Source: Flavobacterium nitrogenifigens
GTDB taxonomy: Bacteria; Bacteroidota; Bacteroidia; Flavobacteriales; Flavobacteriaceae
Direction: 5' to 3'
Assembly (NCBI RefSeq): GCF_003254565.1
Contig: NZ_QJRI01000170.1
Coordinates: 1 to 64,000, forward strand
Length of the DNA stretch: 64,000 bases
Positions 1 through 10,110 of the stretch are shown here, one piece after another. The translations under genes and the position numbers were made by a program. Numbering within the stretch: position 1 is the first letter of the stretch; each line of letters opens with the position of its first letter. The notes beneath the pieces are model-generated. The model ran no database searches. It was not told the origin of the DNA and saw only the letters and a list, made by a program, of their open reading frames with translations.

Positions 1-850
1 TCCGCCTGTTAAAGCTGTATACCAAACAATGTTAGCTTGATTGAACTGAACACTCGCAAATGTTGGCGCATTAGCCAGACAGAAATTTTGCGTTCCTGCA
101 TTCACCAATGTTGGAGTTCCAGGATCATTTACAATCACATCAACTGTCAATCTTGAAGCGCTCTCGCAGCCTGTTGCAGGATCTGAGATTGCAGCAAAAT
201 ACTGGCCTGTTGTTAGAGCTGTTGTAGATGGAATCAATGTTCCGCCTGTTATCGCTGTATACCAAACAATGTTAGCTTGATTGAACTGAACACTCGCAAA
301 TGTCGGAAGGTCTTCCTTACAGAAATTTTGCGTTCCAGCAGTCACCAATGTCGGCGTTCCTGGATCATTAACTATCACATCAACTGTCAATCTTAAAGCG
401 CTCTCGCAGCCTGTTGCTGGATCTGAGATTGCGGCAAAATATTGTCCTGTTGTCAAAGCTGTTGTAGATGGGATCAATGTTCCGCCTGTTATCGCTGTAT
501 ACCAAACTATGTTGGTTTCATTTGTCTGAATACTTGCAAATGTTGGAAGATCTTCTTTACAGAAACTTTGTGGCCCTGCCGTTACCAAAGTCGGTGTTCC
601 CGGATCGCTTACAATTACATCAACTGGTAATCTTGTAGCGCTCTCGCAGCCTGTTGTCGGATCTGAGATTGCTGCAAAATATTGGCCTGTGGTTAGAGCC
701 GTATTAGATGGAATCAACGTTCCGCCTGTAATCGCTGTATACCACACAATATTTGTTTGATTGAACTGAACACTAGCAAATGTCGGAAGATCTTCCTTAC
801 AGAAGTTTTGCACTCCTGCTGTTACTAATGTAGGTGTTCCTGGATCATTG
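1..850 (-). repeat. 240-bp in-frame tandem repeat (80 codons), four copies
   Basis: Copies begin at 1, 241, 481 and 721 in exact 240-bp register, each starting TCCGCCTGT on the plus strand. Neighbouring copies are about nine-tenths identical by eye; the fourth decays after about base 850. Each encodes one complete Ig_7 domain. The array probably continues to the left of base 1. Exact length and high nucleotide similarity point to recent amplification or gene conversion inside the gene. Confidence 0.9.
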
Positions 851-3800
851 ACGTTAACAGTTACTTGCAATCTTAAAGAGCTTTCACATAACGTAACCGC
901 ATCAGTTGCTGCTCCATAATAAATTCTGCTTACTAATGGAGTAGTCGAAGCAATTACATTTCCTCCTATCGCTGCATCATACCAAATTACATTGCTTTCA
1001 TTCACTTGAATATTTGCAACAGTTGGTGCATTTATCAAACAGAAATTCTGAGTGCTATTTGTAGTTGTTGGCGTATTTGGATCGCTAACAATTATCACAG
1101 CATCTTGCAATGTTCCTGCTAAATTTTCGCAGGTATTAGCACTTGCAACAGCTACGTAATATGTTATAGGGCTTACTGCTTTTGTTAAACCTGTAACGGT
1201 TAAAATACCAGCAGCATCTATAGCATAAGTAACTCCCGCTATTACAGCTCCATTTGTAATTGGCTGTGTTTTATTAGCATCTAAGTACCAAGTGAATACT
1301 GGACTAGTTAAAGTTGGAGCAGAAGGAGTTAATGATGCTGGAACACCATTACAAACTGTCACGTCGTCAACTGTAATATCGTTTACTGTTGAAGGAGGTA
1401 AAATAGTGAATGTAATTTGTTTTCTGTCTGCTGCCGCAGTTTCACAAAATTGATCAGAACTCACTCCTACAAAATAAGTATAAGTTCCAGGAGCCAATCC
1501 GTTTACTATTAATTGTGCAGTTGTTTCACCTGTTATTAACTGACTTGTTGTTCCATCAAAACGATACCAATGATAAACAGGATTTGTTAAAACTGGCGTT
1601 CCGCTTAAACTTGTTGCCAAAGTAACAGTTCCAGAAGCAGCACAAATTGATGTTGTTGTTCCTCCGTTTAAAGTAATATCTGTTAAAGCATTTACTGGAG
1701 CAGAAGCTTTTACTTCGACAGTAACTTCTCCTCTTGCATAATCTTGACAGCCATAACGTACTGGCTGTACATAATATCTATAAATACCTGCTGTCAGGTC
1801 TGCTGGAACGGTAAAAGTTGGTCCGCTTCCTACTTGATTCCCTCCAGTTTCAGCATCATACCAAAGATAGGTTGAACAAGCTACTTCAGGAATTTGGAGC
1901 GTTATATCGGTTCCCGGACAGACCGCAATTTTATTCTGCGGATCAGCTCCAATGACTGTTGTATTGGCCGTTCTCTCTACAGTATGAACTCTTAAGAAAT
2001 CTAAAACTCCTACGGCACCGCCTAAACGGATTCTAACTCTATCGTAAATTTCTGTTGGTGAAGATACCAATACCATTGCCAAAGAATTTCCTGGCAATAA
2101 TTTTATGCTTAACAAACTACTATTACTGTAGATTTCATTACCAACTGCCACATTTCCTAAATAGCGTTGAACTGAAAATCCCGTAAGCACACCAACAGTT
2201 AAAAGTGTCCCTGGTTTAGAAACCACAATTCTTAAGGTATCACTAAGAACAGAAGGTGTTTTAAATTGCACCGTTAGATCTGCTGCAGCCAAAGCGCCCA
2301 CTCCATTATACATTGTTGCAAAAGTAGATACATCTTTATCTGCAATATTCCAAACATCACTTACTCCAACCAAAGCAGTTGCAGCTCCAATTCCTAAATC
2401 AGTTGCGCCATAAAAAATATCTTGAATATCACCTGATGTACAAGTTACTGAAGTAACAGGCTTTTTATAATAAGCATCAAATACTTTTGTGTTTTGAGCA
2501 ACACTTGCAATTGAAGATGATACAATACGAATACCATCATAATCTTGCGGACCTGATGCATCTGATGGAACAAAAGTAAATTCATAAGTGTTATCACCTG
2601 AAAGTAAATTTAATAATGATCCTTTTACTGACTGACCTGTACCGATAAGCACTCCATTTTTTGTACCTACCACTGATAAATTCTGACCAACAGCCAATAA
2701 ACTATATTCAGAACCTAATTTAACTGTCACCGGAGTACCTTTCGCGATATTCGCTGGCCATGTTAAATTTTGCCATGTAGTACCAACTCCCAAAAGTCCT
2801 AAACCTGTAGTAATTGTTGAGAATGTCTGAGGATTACCGTCAACTGCATTTGTATTGTTTGTAACATCCCCGCTAATTATAGTGCCTTCAGTTTGTCCTG
2901 TTGCATAAACTCGTTCTGTTAAGTTTTGACAGCTTGTAAGATCTATCACATTGATAATCTTAGTTGCAGTTACAATACAAGACCCATTAGTTGCTACAAC
3001 TGTGTAAGTATAAACCCCAGGTGTATTTAATGGACCGGTTGTAAATGGAGGTCCTGCAATCGCGACTCCTTGCTGATTAAACCATGTAACAGTTCCTGTC
3101 GAAGTAGCTACTAACGAAACATCTATTCCTACATTTACAGATTCTTGTGGATCAGTTACCGTTAAAGTAGGTAATACATCAATCGTAACTGTTACAGATT
3201 GTCTAGCAGATGGACAAGTACTTGTTGTACTTTGCGCTTCTATAAAGTAAACGCCATTTACTGTAATATTAGATGCATCTTCGGCAGTTATTAAAGTATT
3301 TGAAGAATTATAGAATGTATAAGTTACATTTGAATCGTAATTTGTGATTGCGTTTCTTAAATTCGCACTTCCGCATGCTTGTAATGTCGCAGTGATATTT
3401 GGAGAAGGTGAAATGGAAGGAAAATTAACCGTTACTTGTTTTAAATCTCCATTCACATTCTCACAAGTACCTCCGTTAACTGCAGATATATATAAATTGT
3501 AAGGAGCATTCAAAGCACTTAAACCAGTTAATGAAAGTACACCTGTAATAGGATCTTTTGCAAATGTTATAGTTCCATCTACACTTCCATCTACAATTTC
3601 CGTTCCTTTATTTTGATCTTTATAATATCTAAATGTAGATCCTGCAATTGTTGAAGTAGGTGCTATAGTCGCTGTTCCAGTACAAGTAGCTTCAATAGGA
3701 CTTGCTACTACAATATTTGCCTCTGTTGGGATTTGTAAAACAGGAACAGTAACAGGCTGACGAACACTATTTATACATATTCCTCTTACCGCCTCTATAT

Positions 3801-6800
3801 AAAAAGTAGTTGTTGATGCTAATGCACCAGTATTATAAGTGCTTGTATTTGTTGCTAAAGCAGTTCCACCGCTCGCGTCAGCATACCAATTAATAGTATC
3901 TCCTGCAGTAGTAGTGGCAGTTAAATTTGCCGATTGTCCAGAACAAATTGCAGGTGATATACCCGTAATAGCAGCTTCTTTATATTTAAATGAAGCACCA
4001 TAAATATCCAATTCGCTTAAAACTGAAGCAACCCCTCCTAAACGCACTTGCACTCCAGAAAAAGTATTCCCAGCAACAAAACTAGCTCTAAAACGATTTC
4101 CTCCTAAAAGCTGCACATTTAAAAGATTATTGATAGAGGCTCCGTCACCATTATTTGTTCCTCCATTATAACTTTCTAGAGTAATATATGAAAGAGCACC
4201 AATATCTAAGACTCCCGTAGGCAAACCAAGTTCTACTTCAATAATATCTCCCGCAAATCCAAAATTCGAAAAGTCTAGTTTTTGCTGTATATAAGCTCCC
4301 ACTCCAACTACGTTTCGAAGAGTCGTTGCAGTATCAAAATCATTGTCTACTGAATTTCCTTCAGTACCTAAAACAGCTGCACAACCAATACATAATCCAT
4401 TTGTAGAAATTGTTTGCTGAAAAGGTCGTAAACAAGAAGTAATTACTGCTGGAGGAGTTACCACAACATTAATTGCTGTTCTAGTAGTGCTTACACAATC
4501 AGAATTATTTCTAGCAACAACATAAAATGTCTTGTCAGCTGTTAAAGCTGGTGATGGTGTGTAACTAGGGCTGCCAGTTACGAGAGCTATTCCTCCTGTT
4601 GGTACATCATACCAGTCATAAGCAATTTGAGAAACAGGATTAGAAACTTGTAAAGTCACTACCTGTCCTGACTGAATAACTACTGTTGATGATGCTACAG
4701 TAGGCGTAGCTGGTACTGGATTAACATTAAGCGTAACCTTAGTACGAGTTGGACTAGAACAATTTCCTATTACTCCTTCTACAAAATAATCTGTCGTCGC
4801 ATTCAATGCTGGAGTTGTAAAAACATTGCCTGTAAATACTAAATTCCCGCCTATATCATACCAATTATATGTAGTCCCGGCCACAGGTGCCTGCACTGTA
4901 ATAGTAGATGTCTGTCCCGCACAAAGATTTACTGGAGTTGGCGTAACAGCTGGCGCAACAGGATTATCAATCAATACCTGAACCGAAGATCTTTCGCTAT
5001 TCACACAGCCGTTTCTTGTAACTTCAAGATAATAAGTCGCTGGCGCAGTTAAAGCTGGCGTTGTATAAGATGCTGTCGAGGCTAATGAAGTACCTCCTGT
5101 AGGAACATTATACCAATTAATTGTTTCCCCTATTGCAAGTGCAGCAGTTAAAGTAGTAGTTGTCCCGCTACAAATAGTGGTATTTCCAGAAACAGCCGGC
5201 GCTTTATAAGTATAAGCGGCCTGATAAATGTCTAAATTAGTTAAAAGACCTGCCACACCCCCTAAACGAACCTCTACACGGTCAAAATTGGCACCAGCCG
5301 TAATGCTAGCTCTATATTTAGTACCACTTAATAATTGCAAAGTAATTAGAGGATTATTAATTGCAACTCTATCATTATTATAAGTAGCTCCATTATAGGT
5401 TGCCAAACTAATCACGCTTAATAACTGAACATCGGCTAAACCTCCTGGCAATTCTAAGTCAACATCAACACGATCTCCTGCTTTACCGGGATTAGTAAAT
5501 TGTAATGTTTGCTGCATAGATCCTACTACATTAGCAGGAATAGTCAATCTTGCTGCAGTTGCAGGATTTCCGTCTACAGAGAAATTCGGATTTGTAGCAT
5601 TACACAATAAACATATTCCCACTTGGCTAGTTACCTGACTGCTGGCTTCAAGACATCCTCCTAAAGCTGATGGTTGAACCGTAACAGTAACTGGTACCCT
5701 TGTAGCACTAACGCAATTTCCATTTGGGCTTTGCGCTTCAACATAATAGGTTTTAGTAGCTGTTAAAATTGGCGTTGTAAAAGTGGCTGTATTTGTTGCA
5801 ACTGCTGTTCCGCCAGTAGCCGTTTCGTACCAATTTAATTGTGCCCCAACTTCTGAAGTTGTGGCATTTAAAGTTGCATTCTGCCCAGATTGTATAGTTA
5901 CACTTTGAGTGAGAACTGTCGGTGTAACTGGTACAGCTGTAGAAACAACATCAATCTTAGTACGAGTCGGACTAATGCAGCTTCCAATAGAAGCTTCTAC
6001 ATAAAATGAAGTCGTTCCTAAAGGCACTGTTGGAGAATAAGTAGTTCCACTCGCTAGAGATAAACCACCCGTTGGCGAAGAAAACCAATTATAGGTTGTT
6101 CCAGGCACAGCATTAACTAACGATAATGTAGTTTGTTGTGTTGCACCAGTAGAACAAACTGTGGTTCCCACATTGCTATAAGCAGGTGCAACTGGATTAG
6201 AAACATTTAAAACGACTGGCACACGAACATTCCCTTCGCAACCTGCGGCTCTAGTTATTCCTATATAATATGTCGTATTTCCTGTTAAAGCAGGAGTTGT
6301 ATAAGTATTTCCCACTGCTAAAGCTGTCGTAGAAAATTCAGAACTATACCAAGCTAACGTAGTACCAGCAGCTGGAGTAGCTGTGAGAGTTATAGGAGCT
6401 CCAGCACAAACAGTCTGTGTTAAACCACCAGAGACAGTTGGTTGTGCAAATTCAAGTCTAACATCGTAAACCCTTAAGCTTGTTAAAAGAGCTAACACAC
6501 CTCCTCCAACTTGAATTTGAATTTGATTGGTATCACCCGTAATAGGAAATTTTGCAACGGCAACAGTATTGCCGCTTAGCAAACTCAAATTCAAAAGCGG
6601 ACTATTTAAAGCCACACTTGAACCTACATTGGTTCCAGAATTTTTAGCCTGAACCGTGGCATTTGATAACAAACTTAAATCAAGCAATCCATTGCCAGTA
6701 CCAATGTATATTGCAACTTGGTCACCGGCTCGGGCCGTTTGATTTAAGGTCAATGTTTCTTCTGCAAAACACCCAGCTACTGCAACACCATTTGATAAGG

Positions 6801-7011
6801 TCGCATAGGTGGATAAGCCAGCGCTATCAAAAGCATTGGCAGGACTGTTAACATCTACTCCTAAACACAAAAGCCCTCCTCCCGCACTATTTGTCTGAGA
6901 CACAGGTCTACAAATAGTCTGAGAGAATGCATTAGTGCATATAAAGAATAAAGTTAAAAGTCCCAATAATCTCTTTTGAAAGAGATTACAAAAAGTAATT
7001 TTTTTTTTCAT
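1..7011 (-). CDS. Giant modular secreted Ig_7-repeat protein, C-terminus outside window
   Basis: The frame is open from an ATG at 7009-7011 to base 1, giving at least 2337 residues; the stop lies beyond the window. The N-terminus is a signal peptide ending near NAFSQ (about residues 1-31). The body alternates two module types. One is the roughly 80-residue Ig-like domain of the CHU_C-associated Ig_7 type, recognised by recurring WY.....GG, T.YYV and GC.S.R motifs. The other is a roughly 150-residue jelly-roll-like module with a recurring VRLGG strand, seen about 6960-6430, 5660-5200, 4440-3980, 2930-2470 and 2460-1970. The last 850 bases are near-identical repeats. Such proteins in Flavobacterium are cell-surface or secreted and usually carry a C-terminal type IX sorting domain; that end is not visible, so export by that route is inferred. 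Role could be adhesion, gliding or glycan binding. No neighbour shares its strand closely; a 1.2 kb gap lies upstream. Confidence 0.85.
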   Translation of the reverse strand, partial: MKKKITFCNLFQKRLLGLLTLFFICTNAFSQTICRPVSQTNSAGGGLLCLGVDVNSPANAFDSAGLSTYATLSNGVAVAGCFAEETLTLNQTARAGDQVAIYIGTGNGLLDLSLLSNATVQAKNSGTNVGSSVALNSPLLNLSLLSGNTVAVAKFPITGDTNQIQIQVGGGVLALLTSLRVYDVRLEFAQPTVSGGLTQTVCAGAPITLTATPAAGTTLAWYSSEFSTTALAVGNTYTTPALTGNTTYYIGITRAAGCEGNVRVPVVLNVSNPVAPAYSNVGTTVCSTGATQQTTLSLVNAVPGTTYNWFSSPTGGLSLASGTTYSPTVPLGTTSFYVEASIGSCISPTRTKIDVVSTAVPVTPTVLTQSVTIQSGQNATLNATTSEVGAQLNWYETATGGTAVATNTATFTTPILTATKTYYVEAQSPNGNCVSATRVPVTVTVQPSALGGCLEASSQVTSQVGICLLCNATNPNFSVDGNPATAARLTIPANVVGSMQQTLQFTNPGKAGDRVDVDLELPGGLADVQLLSVISLATYNGATYNNDRVAINNPLITLQLLSGTKYRASITAGANFDRVEVRLGGVAGLLTNLDIYQAAYTYKAPAVSGNTTICSGTTTTLTAALAIGETINWYNVPTGGTSLASTASYTTPALTAPATYYLEVTRNGCVNSERSSVQVLIDNPVAPAVTPTPVNLCAGQTSTITVQAPVAGTTYNWYDIGGNLVFTGNVFTTPALNATTDYFVEGVIGNCSSPTRTKVTLNVNPVPATPTVASSTVVIQSGQVVTLQVSNPVSQIAYDWYDVPTGGIALVTGSPSYTPSPALTADKTFYVVARNNSDCVSTTRTAINVVVTPPAVITSCLRPFQQTISTNGLCIGCAAVLGTEGNSVDNDFDTATTLRNVVGVGAYIQQKLDFSNFGFAGDIIEVELGLPTGVLDIGALSYITLESYNGGTNNGDGASINNLLNVQLLGGNRFRASFVAGNTFSGVQVRLGGVASVLSELDIYGASFKYKEAAITGISPAICSGQSANLTATTTAGDTINWYADASGGTALATNTSTYNTGALASTTTFYIEAVRGICINSVRQPVTVPVLQIPTEANIVVASPIEATCTGTATIAPTSTIAGSTFRYYKDQNKGTEIVDGSVDGTITFAKDPITGVLSLTGLSALNAPYNLYISAVNGGTCENVNGDLKQVTVNFPSISPSPNITATLQACGSANLRNAITNYDSNVTYTFYNSSNTLITAEDASNITVNGVYFIEAQSTTSTCPSARQSVTVTIDVLPTLTVTDPQESVNVGIDVSLVATSTGTVTWFNQQGVAIAGPPFTTGPLNTPGVYTYTVVATNGSCIVTATKIINVIDLTSCQNLTERVYATGQTEGTIISGDVTNNTNAVDGNPQTFSTITTGLGLLGVGTTWQNLTWPANIAKGTPVTVKLGSEYSLLAVGQNLSVVGTKNGVLIGTGQSVKGSLLNLLSGDNTYEFTFVPSDASGPQDYDGIRIVSSSIASVAQNTKVFDAYYKKPVTSVTCTSGDIQDIFYGATDLGIGAATALVGVSDVWNIADKDVSTFATMYNGVGALAAADLTVQFKTPSVLSDTLRIVVSKPGTLLTVGVLTGFSVQRYLGNVAVGNEIYSNSSLLSIKLLPGNSLAMVLVSSPTEIYDRVRIRLGGAVGVLDFLRVHTVERTANTTVIGADPQNKIAVCPGTDITLQIPEVACSTYLWYDAETGGNQVGSGPTFTVPADLTAGIYRYYVQPVRYGCQDYARGEVTVEVKASAPVNALTDITLNGGTTTSICAASGTVTLATSLSGTPVLTNPVYHWYRFDGTTSQLITGETTAQLIVNGLAPGTYTYFVGVSSDQFCETAAADRKQITFTILPPSTVNDITVDDVTVCNGVPASLTPSAPTLTSPVFTWYLDANKTQPITNGAVIAGVTYAIDAAGILTVTGLTKAVSPITYYVAVASANTCENLAGTLQDAVIIVSDPNTPTTTNSTQNFCLINAPTVANIQVNESNVIWYDAAIGGNVIASTTPLVSRIYYGAATDAVTLCESSLRLQVTVNVNDPGTPTLVTAGVQNFCKEDLPTFASVQFNQTNIVWYTAITGGTLIPSNTALTTGQYFAAISDPTTGCESATRLPVDVIVSDPGTPTLVTAGPQSFCKEDLPTFASIQTNETNIVWYTAITGGTLIPSTTALTTGQYFAAISDPATGCESALRLTVDVIVNDPGTPTLVTAGTQNFCKEDLPTFASVQFNQANIVWYTAITGGTLIPSTTALTTGQYFAAISDPATGCESASRLTVDVIVNDPGTPTLVNAGTQNFCLANAPTFASVQFNQANIVWYTALTGG

Positions 7012-8177
7012 AATTTGGAAGATTAGAAAATGGACAATAAAACACCTCTTGCAATAAGTGCACGCACTTACACAATTAAACAATCAATTAAAAATCAAAC
7101 AGTTAAAACAAAATATATCAACTTATAAAAAAGCTGTTAAACTCTGTTTTAGAAAAAAAATTATGCTGAATTCAGTATACCGAAATATACCGGAGAACAA
7201 ATTCGATCTCTCTGAGATAAAATAAGTTCCGCTTTTTTTGAGGAAAAATGATTGTAATCAGTTTTCCCAGAGGAGTGATTTGTTGCAGGTCTAATTTTCA
7301 TAATGAAAATTTTGGTTGAAGTAGAACTGGGGGATTCTTATATAGTCAATTCATTCTTTTTAGCGAAAGTTGATTAGTCATTCCTAAAAATATCGAGCCG
7401 CAATAGCTAGATTAGAATCTACATTATATGCAATAAAATTATTGCTCCTTATAATTTGACTCACCCAATGGGGTAATTATAAGACAGCAAACCAAAACGT
7501 AAACTTTTTGAAAAATTAAATATCGTATAACGGTTAAAATAATCGCCGAGATGAAGTAAGCTTAATAGAGTAAAAAATAAAGCTAAAATAAAGTAAACAA
7601 CTAAAGTACATTTGATAAAGAAAGTAATTGTCAATTCCATACGCAGACTTATTAAGTTATCATTTAATATTTATAATTTCGATCTCAACAATTAGGAGAA
7701 AAATTTACCCTTTATGTTTAGAAAGTCAAAAGAAAAACTTTGTTTAACTTTTGTTACCTAAAATTAGGAAAAACAAAAACATAAAACAAGCCTAAAATTC
7801 TTATAATTTATTCTTAAAACTTCAATTCCGAAGTTATAGGCAACGCAAAACATTAGAAAAATCGCCGTCTTTAACATAATTTCCTTGCTATTTATTCATT
7901 GCAAAAAATATTAAACAAAATATGTTAAATCGATATAATCAAAGTATAATCTTACATTAATTACAGATTTATCGATAAAACTCTTTATTACAACGTCCAA
8001 AATAGTAGTATTTTATAAAAAATTTCCATTTTTAAAATACTTTGAAAGATTTAAAAAAAACGCGTAGAAATACGGGGTCAAAATTTAGAAAAACATTAAA
8101 CAAAAGTTAAAAAACAAAAAAATGGCAAACAATTATTTATGAATTGCTTGCCATCTTAAAAATTTGAGAAACTAAAC
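7012..8177. other. Gene-free AT-rich stretch upstream of the giant gene
   Basis: About 1.17 kb between the divergently placed giant gene (start 7011, minus) and the end of the DUF6495 gene (8178, minus). No plausible coding frame was found on either strand. It contains a perfect 19-bp palindrome at 7293-7311 (arms AATTTTCAT/ATGAAAATT around one A) and a CCCAATGGGG dyad near 7465. The stretch must hold the giant gene's promoter and 5' leader, but no clear TAnnTTTG box was found in the correct orientation. Confidence 0.6.
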
Positions 8178-8651
8178 TTATGATTCGATAATGGTATTAA
8201 TTTGATTAAATAATTGACCATCGCTTAAAAAAGCACCTTGTCTAATCAATTCAAAAATTGAAGAATTTCGCTCCTCTGTAAACACCTTCTTTCCTGTTTT
8301 CATTTCAATATTATCGGTAAACATATTATCGCTCAACCATTGAAGTCCGTCTTTGGTTAAAAAATCAACTTCAGGAGAAAAGGATTTTAAAACAATAGAT
8401 TGGATATAAGTATCAAAACAATGAAATAAAAAGATATGATTTTTAGAAAAATGCTCTAAATATTCTGCTCTAGACAATACCCCTTCCCAGATCAAATCTG
8501 AAAAAACATCGAGTTCCTGTTCTGCAACTTCTGGCTTATTAACTTTCAATTCTTCCCACTCTTTTCTATCTATTGCTTGTGTAGCCAAAAAACTGGCGAA
8601 TTCAGCATGTAACTCATCAAATTGTTCTTTTGTTAATCTTGCGTATTTCAT
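8178..8651 (-). CDS. DUF6495-like conserved protein
   Basis: This 157-residue cytoplasmic protein has no signal peptide or membrane segment. It is rich in Glu, Leu and Phe and looks wholly helical. The opening (MKYARLTKEQFDELHAEF) and the segment WEELKVNKPEVAE match my memory of a Bacteroidetes-restricted family listed as DUF6495; function unknown. It lies downstream of the rpsF-rpsR-rplI operon on the same strand but is separated from rplI by a strong terminator hairpin (8741-8760), so it is probably transcribed separately. The ATG at 8649-8651 is the only sensible start. The family name is from memory and was not searched. Confidence 0.7.
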   Translation of the reverse strand: MKYARLTKEQFDELHAEFASFLATQAIDRKEWEELKVNKPEVAEQELDVFSDLIWEGVLSRAEYLEHFSKNHIFLFHCFDTYIQSIVLKSFSPEVDFLTKDGLQWLSDNMFTDNIEMKTGKKVFTEERNSSIFELIRQGAFLSDGQLFNQINTIIES

Positions 8652-8740
8652 TTCTTTTTAAGCTTTATACTTTACACTGTAAGCCCTAAGCCCCAGCCAT
8701 AAATCTAATTATTAATGTCAGTTCTGTATTAAACAAAAAA

Positions 8741-8760
8741 ATCCCGATTTACATCGGGAT
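8741..8760 (-). terminator. Terminator after rplI
   Basis: Perfect 8-bp stem ATCCCGAT/ATCGGGAT with a 4-base loop; on the minus strand it is followed by a run of seven T. It lies 22 bases past the rplI stop and closes the ribosomal-protein operon. Confidence 0.85.
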
Positions 8761-8782
8761 TTTAGTATAGATTTAAAAACTA

Positions 8783-9223
8783 TTACTTTTCAGCAACAAT
8801 TTCGTATGGTAACTCAACAATTACATCTCTGTGTAAACGGATACTTGCACTGTATTTTCCAGTACGTTTTACGATACCACTAGTGATGAATTTTCTGTCG
8901 ATAGCGTTTCCAGATTTTTCTAAAGCTTCAGCAATGTCGATGTTTGTGATAGAACCAAAAAGTTTCTCTCCACCAGCTTTTGCAGAAATTTTAATTTCAA
9001 GAGCTTTAATTGCTTCAGCCAATGATTTAGCATCAGCAACAATTTTAGCTTCTTTGTGTGCTCTTTGTTTTAGGTTTTCAGCTAAAACTTTTTTAGCAGA
9101 AGGAGTTGCTAAAGTAGCAAAACCTTGAGGAATTAAAAAGTTACGACCGTAACCAGGTTTTACAGATACTACATCATCTTTAAATCCTAAGTTCTGTACG
9201 TCTTGTTTTAAAATAATTTCCAT
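8783..9223 (-). CDS. rplI: 50S ribosomal protein L9
   Basis: This 146-residue protein is the usual length for L9. The N-terminal rRNA-binding domain shows the family signature, with VQNLGFKDDVVSVKPGYGRN followed by FLIPQGFA (residues 10-37). A long helix links it to the C-terminal domain (about 75-146). It binds 23S rRNA and sits at the base of the L1 stalk. It is the last gene of rpsF-rpsR-rplI, 66 bases after rpsR, and is followed by a strong terminator. Nothing is unusual. Confidence 0.97.
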   Translation of the reverse strand: MEIILKQDVQNLGFKDDVVSVKPGYGRNFLIPQGFATLATPSAKKVLAENLKQRAHKEAKIVADAKSLAEAIKALEIKISAKAGGEKLFGSITNIDIAEALEKSGNAIDRKFITSGIVKRTGKYSASIRLHRDVIVELPYEIVAEK

Positions 9224-9289
9224 GTTGTTGTCCTTATATTTTAGAAGTTAGGTTCTGCTTCAACAGAAACCAGCGACTAGATTTTTATA

Positions 9290-9586
9290 CTATTTTAATA
9301 AATCGGCCACGTATGGCATTAAAGCTAAGTGACGAGCTCTTTTTACAGCTACAGAAACTTTTCTTTGGTATTTTAATGAAGTTCCAGTTAAACGACGAGG
9401 AAGAATTTTTCCTTGCTCGTTAACGAATTTCAATAAGAAATCAGCATCTTTATAATCGATGTATTTGATTCCTGATTTTTTGAAACGGCAATACTTTTTA
9501 GTTTTGTTAGTTTCAATGTTTAAAGGCGTTAAATATCTGATATCTCCGTCTTTTTTTCCTTTTGCAGATTGCTCAATTGTAGACAT
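9290..9586 (-). CDS. rpsR: 30S ribosomal protein S18
   Basis: At 98 residues it is longer than the roughly 75-residue E. coli form because of an N-terminal basic extension of about 30 residues, which is common in Bacteroidetes. The core carries the S18 signature ([16 protein letters not shown], then [20 protein letters not shown] and the [11 protein letters not shown] end). S18 forms a heterodimer with S6 on the platform of the 30S subunit. The gene starts 5 bases after the rpsF stop, in keeping with translational coupling of the S6:S18 pair. Confidence 0.97.
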
Positions 9587-9591
9587 AATAA

Positions 9592-9933
9592 TTACGCTTT
9601 AGTAGATTTTAATTTTGCTCTTCTTCTCTCAGCCCATGAAATAGCATGTTTATCTAAACTTACAGTTAAGAAACGCATAACTCTTTCATCACGTCTGAAT
9701 TCAGTTTCAAAAGCTAAAAGAACTTCTCCAGCTACTTTGAATTCGAATAAGTGATAAAAACCACTTTTTTTGTTTTGGATTTCGTAAGCCATTTTTTTAA
9801 GACCCCAATCCTCTTTCGATACCATTTCAGCTCCTCTACTAGTAAGAAATTCTTCAAATTTCGTTACTGTTTCCTTCACCTGAACCTCAGATAAAACGGG
9901 ATTTAAAATGAAAACAGTTTCATAATGATTCAT
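9592..9933 (-). CDS. rpsF: 30S ribosomal protein S6
   Basis: This 113-residue S6 begins [12 protein letters not shown], the normal family start, and carries the [18 protein letters not shown] segment that packs against S18. It is the first gene of the rpsF-rpsR-rplI operon. No ssb or priB gene lies between rpsF and rpsR, unlike in many other phyla. A near-consensus Bacteroidetes promoter lies just upstream (9965-9994), so the 5' leader is short, about 25 bases. Confidence 0.97.
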   Translation of the reverse strand: MNHYETVFILNPVLSEVQVKETVTKFEEFLTSRGAEMVSKEDWGLKKMAYEIQNKKSGFYHLFEFKVAGEVLLAFETEFRRDERVMRFLTVSLDKHAISWAERRRAKLKSTKA

Positions 9934-9964
9934 AAATAAAAAATTTATTTGTTAAAATTGGGTG

Positions 9965-9994
9965 CAAAAGTAAGCATTTAATTTATATATGCAA
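9965..9994 (-). promoter_or_regulatory. Promoter of rpsF operon
   Basis: On the minus strand a TTG (-33 element, 9992-9994) is followed by a 19-base spacer and TACTTTTG (-7 element, 9965-9972). This matches the TTG-N19-TAnnTTTG promoter of Flavobacterium. It lies 32 bases before the rpsF start codon. Confidence 0.8.
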
Positions 9995-10110
9995 CACTTT
10001 TTTCCTTTTATTCGTCATAATGCAAAAAAGATGCCTCAAGTTTAGTTTTTTTTACAAAAAAATAATACATTTACTACTGCTATCCTGAATTTATTCTAAA
10101 TTTAAATGTT

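Noticed and set aside
442..630. Plus-strand reading frame inside the giant gene
   Set aside because: Cys-rich product typical of antisense of a repetitive coding region; no start context, and the minus frame is clearly coding.
1..960. Possible CRISPR array
   Set aside because: Repeats are 240 bp, contiguous, in frame and encode a protein domain; there are no short repeats with unique spacers.
6663..6851. Plus-strand frame of 62 codons
   Set aside because: Antisense shadow of the first jelly-roll-like module of the giant protein.
8883..9128. Plus-strand frame over rplI
   Set aside because: Antisense of L9; no family resemblance.
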